Of a stretch of DNA of 23,589 nt, positions 23,363 through 23,589 are shown piece by piece (position 1 is the stretch's first letter; the number at the start of each line of letters is the position of its first letter). The stretch is taken from NCBI GenBank assembly GCA_024364805.1, contig CM044518.1, positions 10,895,523-10,919,111 on the forward strand, in the 5' to 3' direction. The notes below the pieces were generated by a model. It did no database searches, was not told the DNA's origin, and worked only from the letters and a program-made list of their open reading frames with translations. The translations under genes were made by a program, and so were the position numbers. Origin of the DNA: Euprymna scolopes (taxonomy: Eukaryota > Mollusca > Cephalopoda > Sepiida > Sepiolidae).

Positions 23363-23378
23363 AACGTTGAGAACCACT
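23363..23378. mobile_element. Solitary hAT-like terminus
   Basis: The string acgttgagaaccact is the reverse complement of AGTGGTTCTCAACGT, a typical hAT (Charlie-like) end. It lies directly beside the right end of the preceding MITE; no left partner is certain. Confidence 0.5.
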
Positions 23379-23589
23379 AACCCTAACCAAAGTACTTTTC
23401 TAATGTTTTATTTTTTTCTTTATTTTAACATCAAGTGGAAAAAATGATTATAAATTTGCTACAAAAAAAATTTTTTTAAATAAAAAAAAGCAAAAAAAAA
23501 AAAAGCAATTGTTTGTAAAGTGTTAATGAAATCATTTAAGCTGAGTTCAAATTAATCACAATACAATCTTTGTTTTTTTTTTTTTTTTT
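23379..23589. other. Low-complexity window end
   Basis: AT-rich with A runs and a terminal T run (23572-23589) cut by the window edge. Confidence 0.6.

Noticed and set aside
23371-23392. ctaaccctaacc, telomere-like repeat
   Set aside because: Only two units, directly after a hAT-like end; chance or part of the flanking repeat, not a telomeric tract.
1-23589. CRISPR array, operon, prokaryotic promoters or ribosome binding sites
   Set aside because: The window is clearly intron-containing animal DNA; tandem repeats here have no CRISPR-like regular spacers.

Overview
The window is eukaryotic, AT-rich, intron-dense DNA. I read it as a mollusc, most likely a cephalopod. This rests on an animal calpain gene with animal-type introns, on RTE-like, Jockey/CR1-like and restriction-endonuclease-type LINE 3' ends of the kind I associate with molluscan genomes, and on very frequent (TA)n and poly(A) tracts. 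The species is inference; no single feature proves it.

Positions 1-9187 hold the 3' part of one host gene on the minus strand. Five exons (9129-9187, 7171-7239, 5293-5371, 1511-1627, 440-498) join in phase and encode most of a calpain-type penta-EF-hand domain. The exon lengths 59/69/79/117/59 nearly match the ones I recall for vertebrate calpain genes. The protease and linker exons lie outside the window or were not found, and the expected short last exon was not seen.

The introns are full of repeats: a 71-bp minisatellite (1-200), an inverted-repeat MITE (1138-1345), antisense LINE pieces (1708-1815, 2360-2543), a purine-rich (GGAAAAAAATGAAAA)n tract (4282-4680), a duplicated repeat with hAT-like ends (6356-7112), a decayed mariner transposon (7331-8456) and an RTE C-terminal fragment (8538-8657).

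From 9190 to the end I see no host protein exon. The region holds fold-back elements (about 9702-10006, 12595-13002, 15964-16196, 19818-20334, 22902-23360), an AT-only degenerate satellite (10490-11060), two degraded copies of one LINE 3' end (16762-17220 and 18046-18408) with an RTE fragment between them, four copies in the whole window of one Jockey/CR1-like LINE 3' end, and two antisense 5S rRNA-derived sequences. In one of these the 5S sequence is split at the start of its internal promoter by the LINE (21901-22685). In the other a near full-length 5S copy (11763-11880) lies just upstream of a second copy of the same LINE family.

The most interesting signals are this 5S/LINE association, the large fold-back elements (candidate double-stranded RNA sources) and the conserved calpain exon structure. 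Nothing here works as an operon or pathway; the window is one host gene 3' end followed by a repeat-rich flank.
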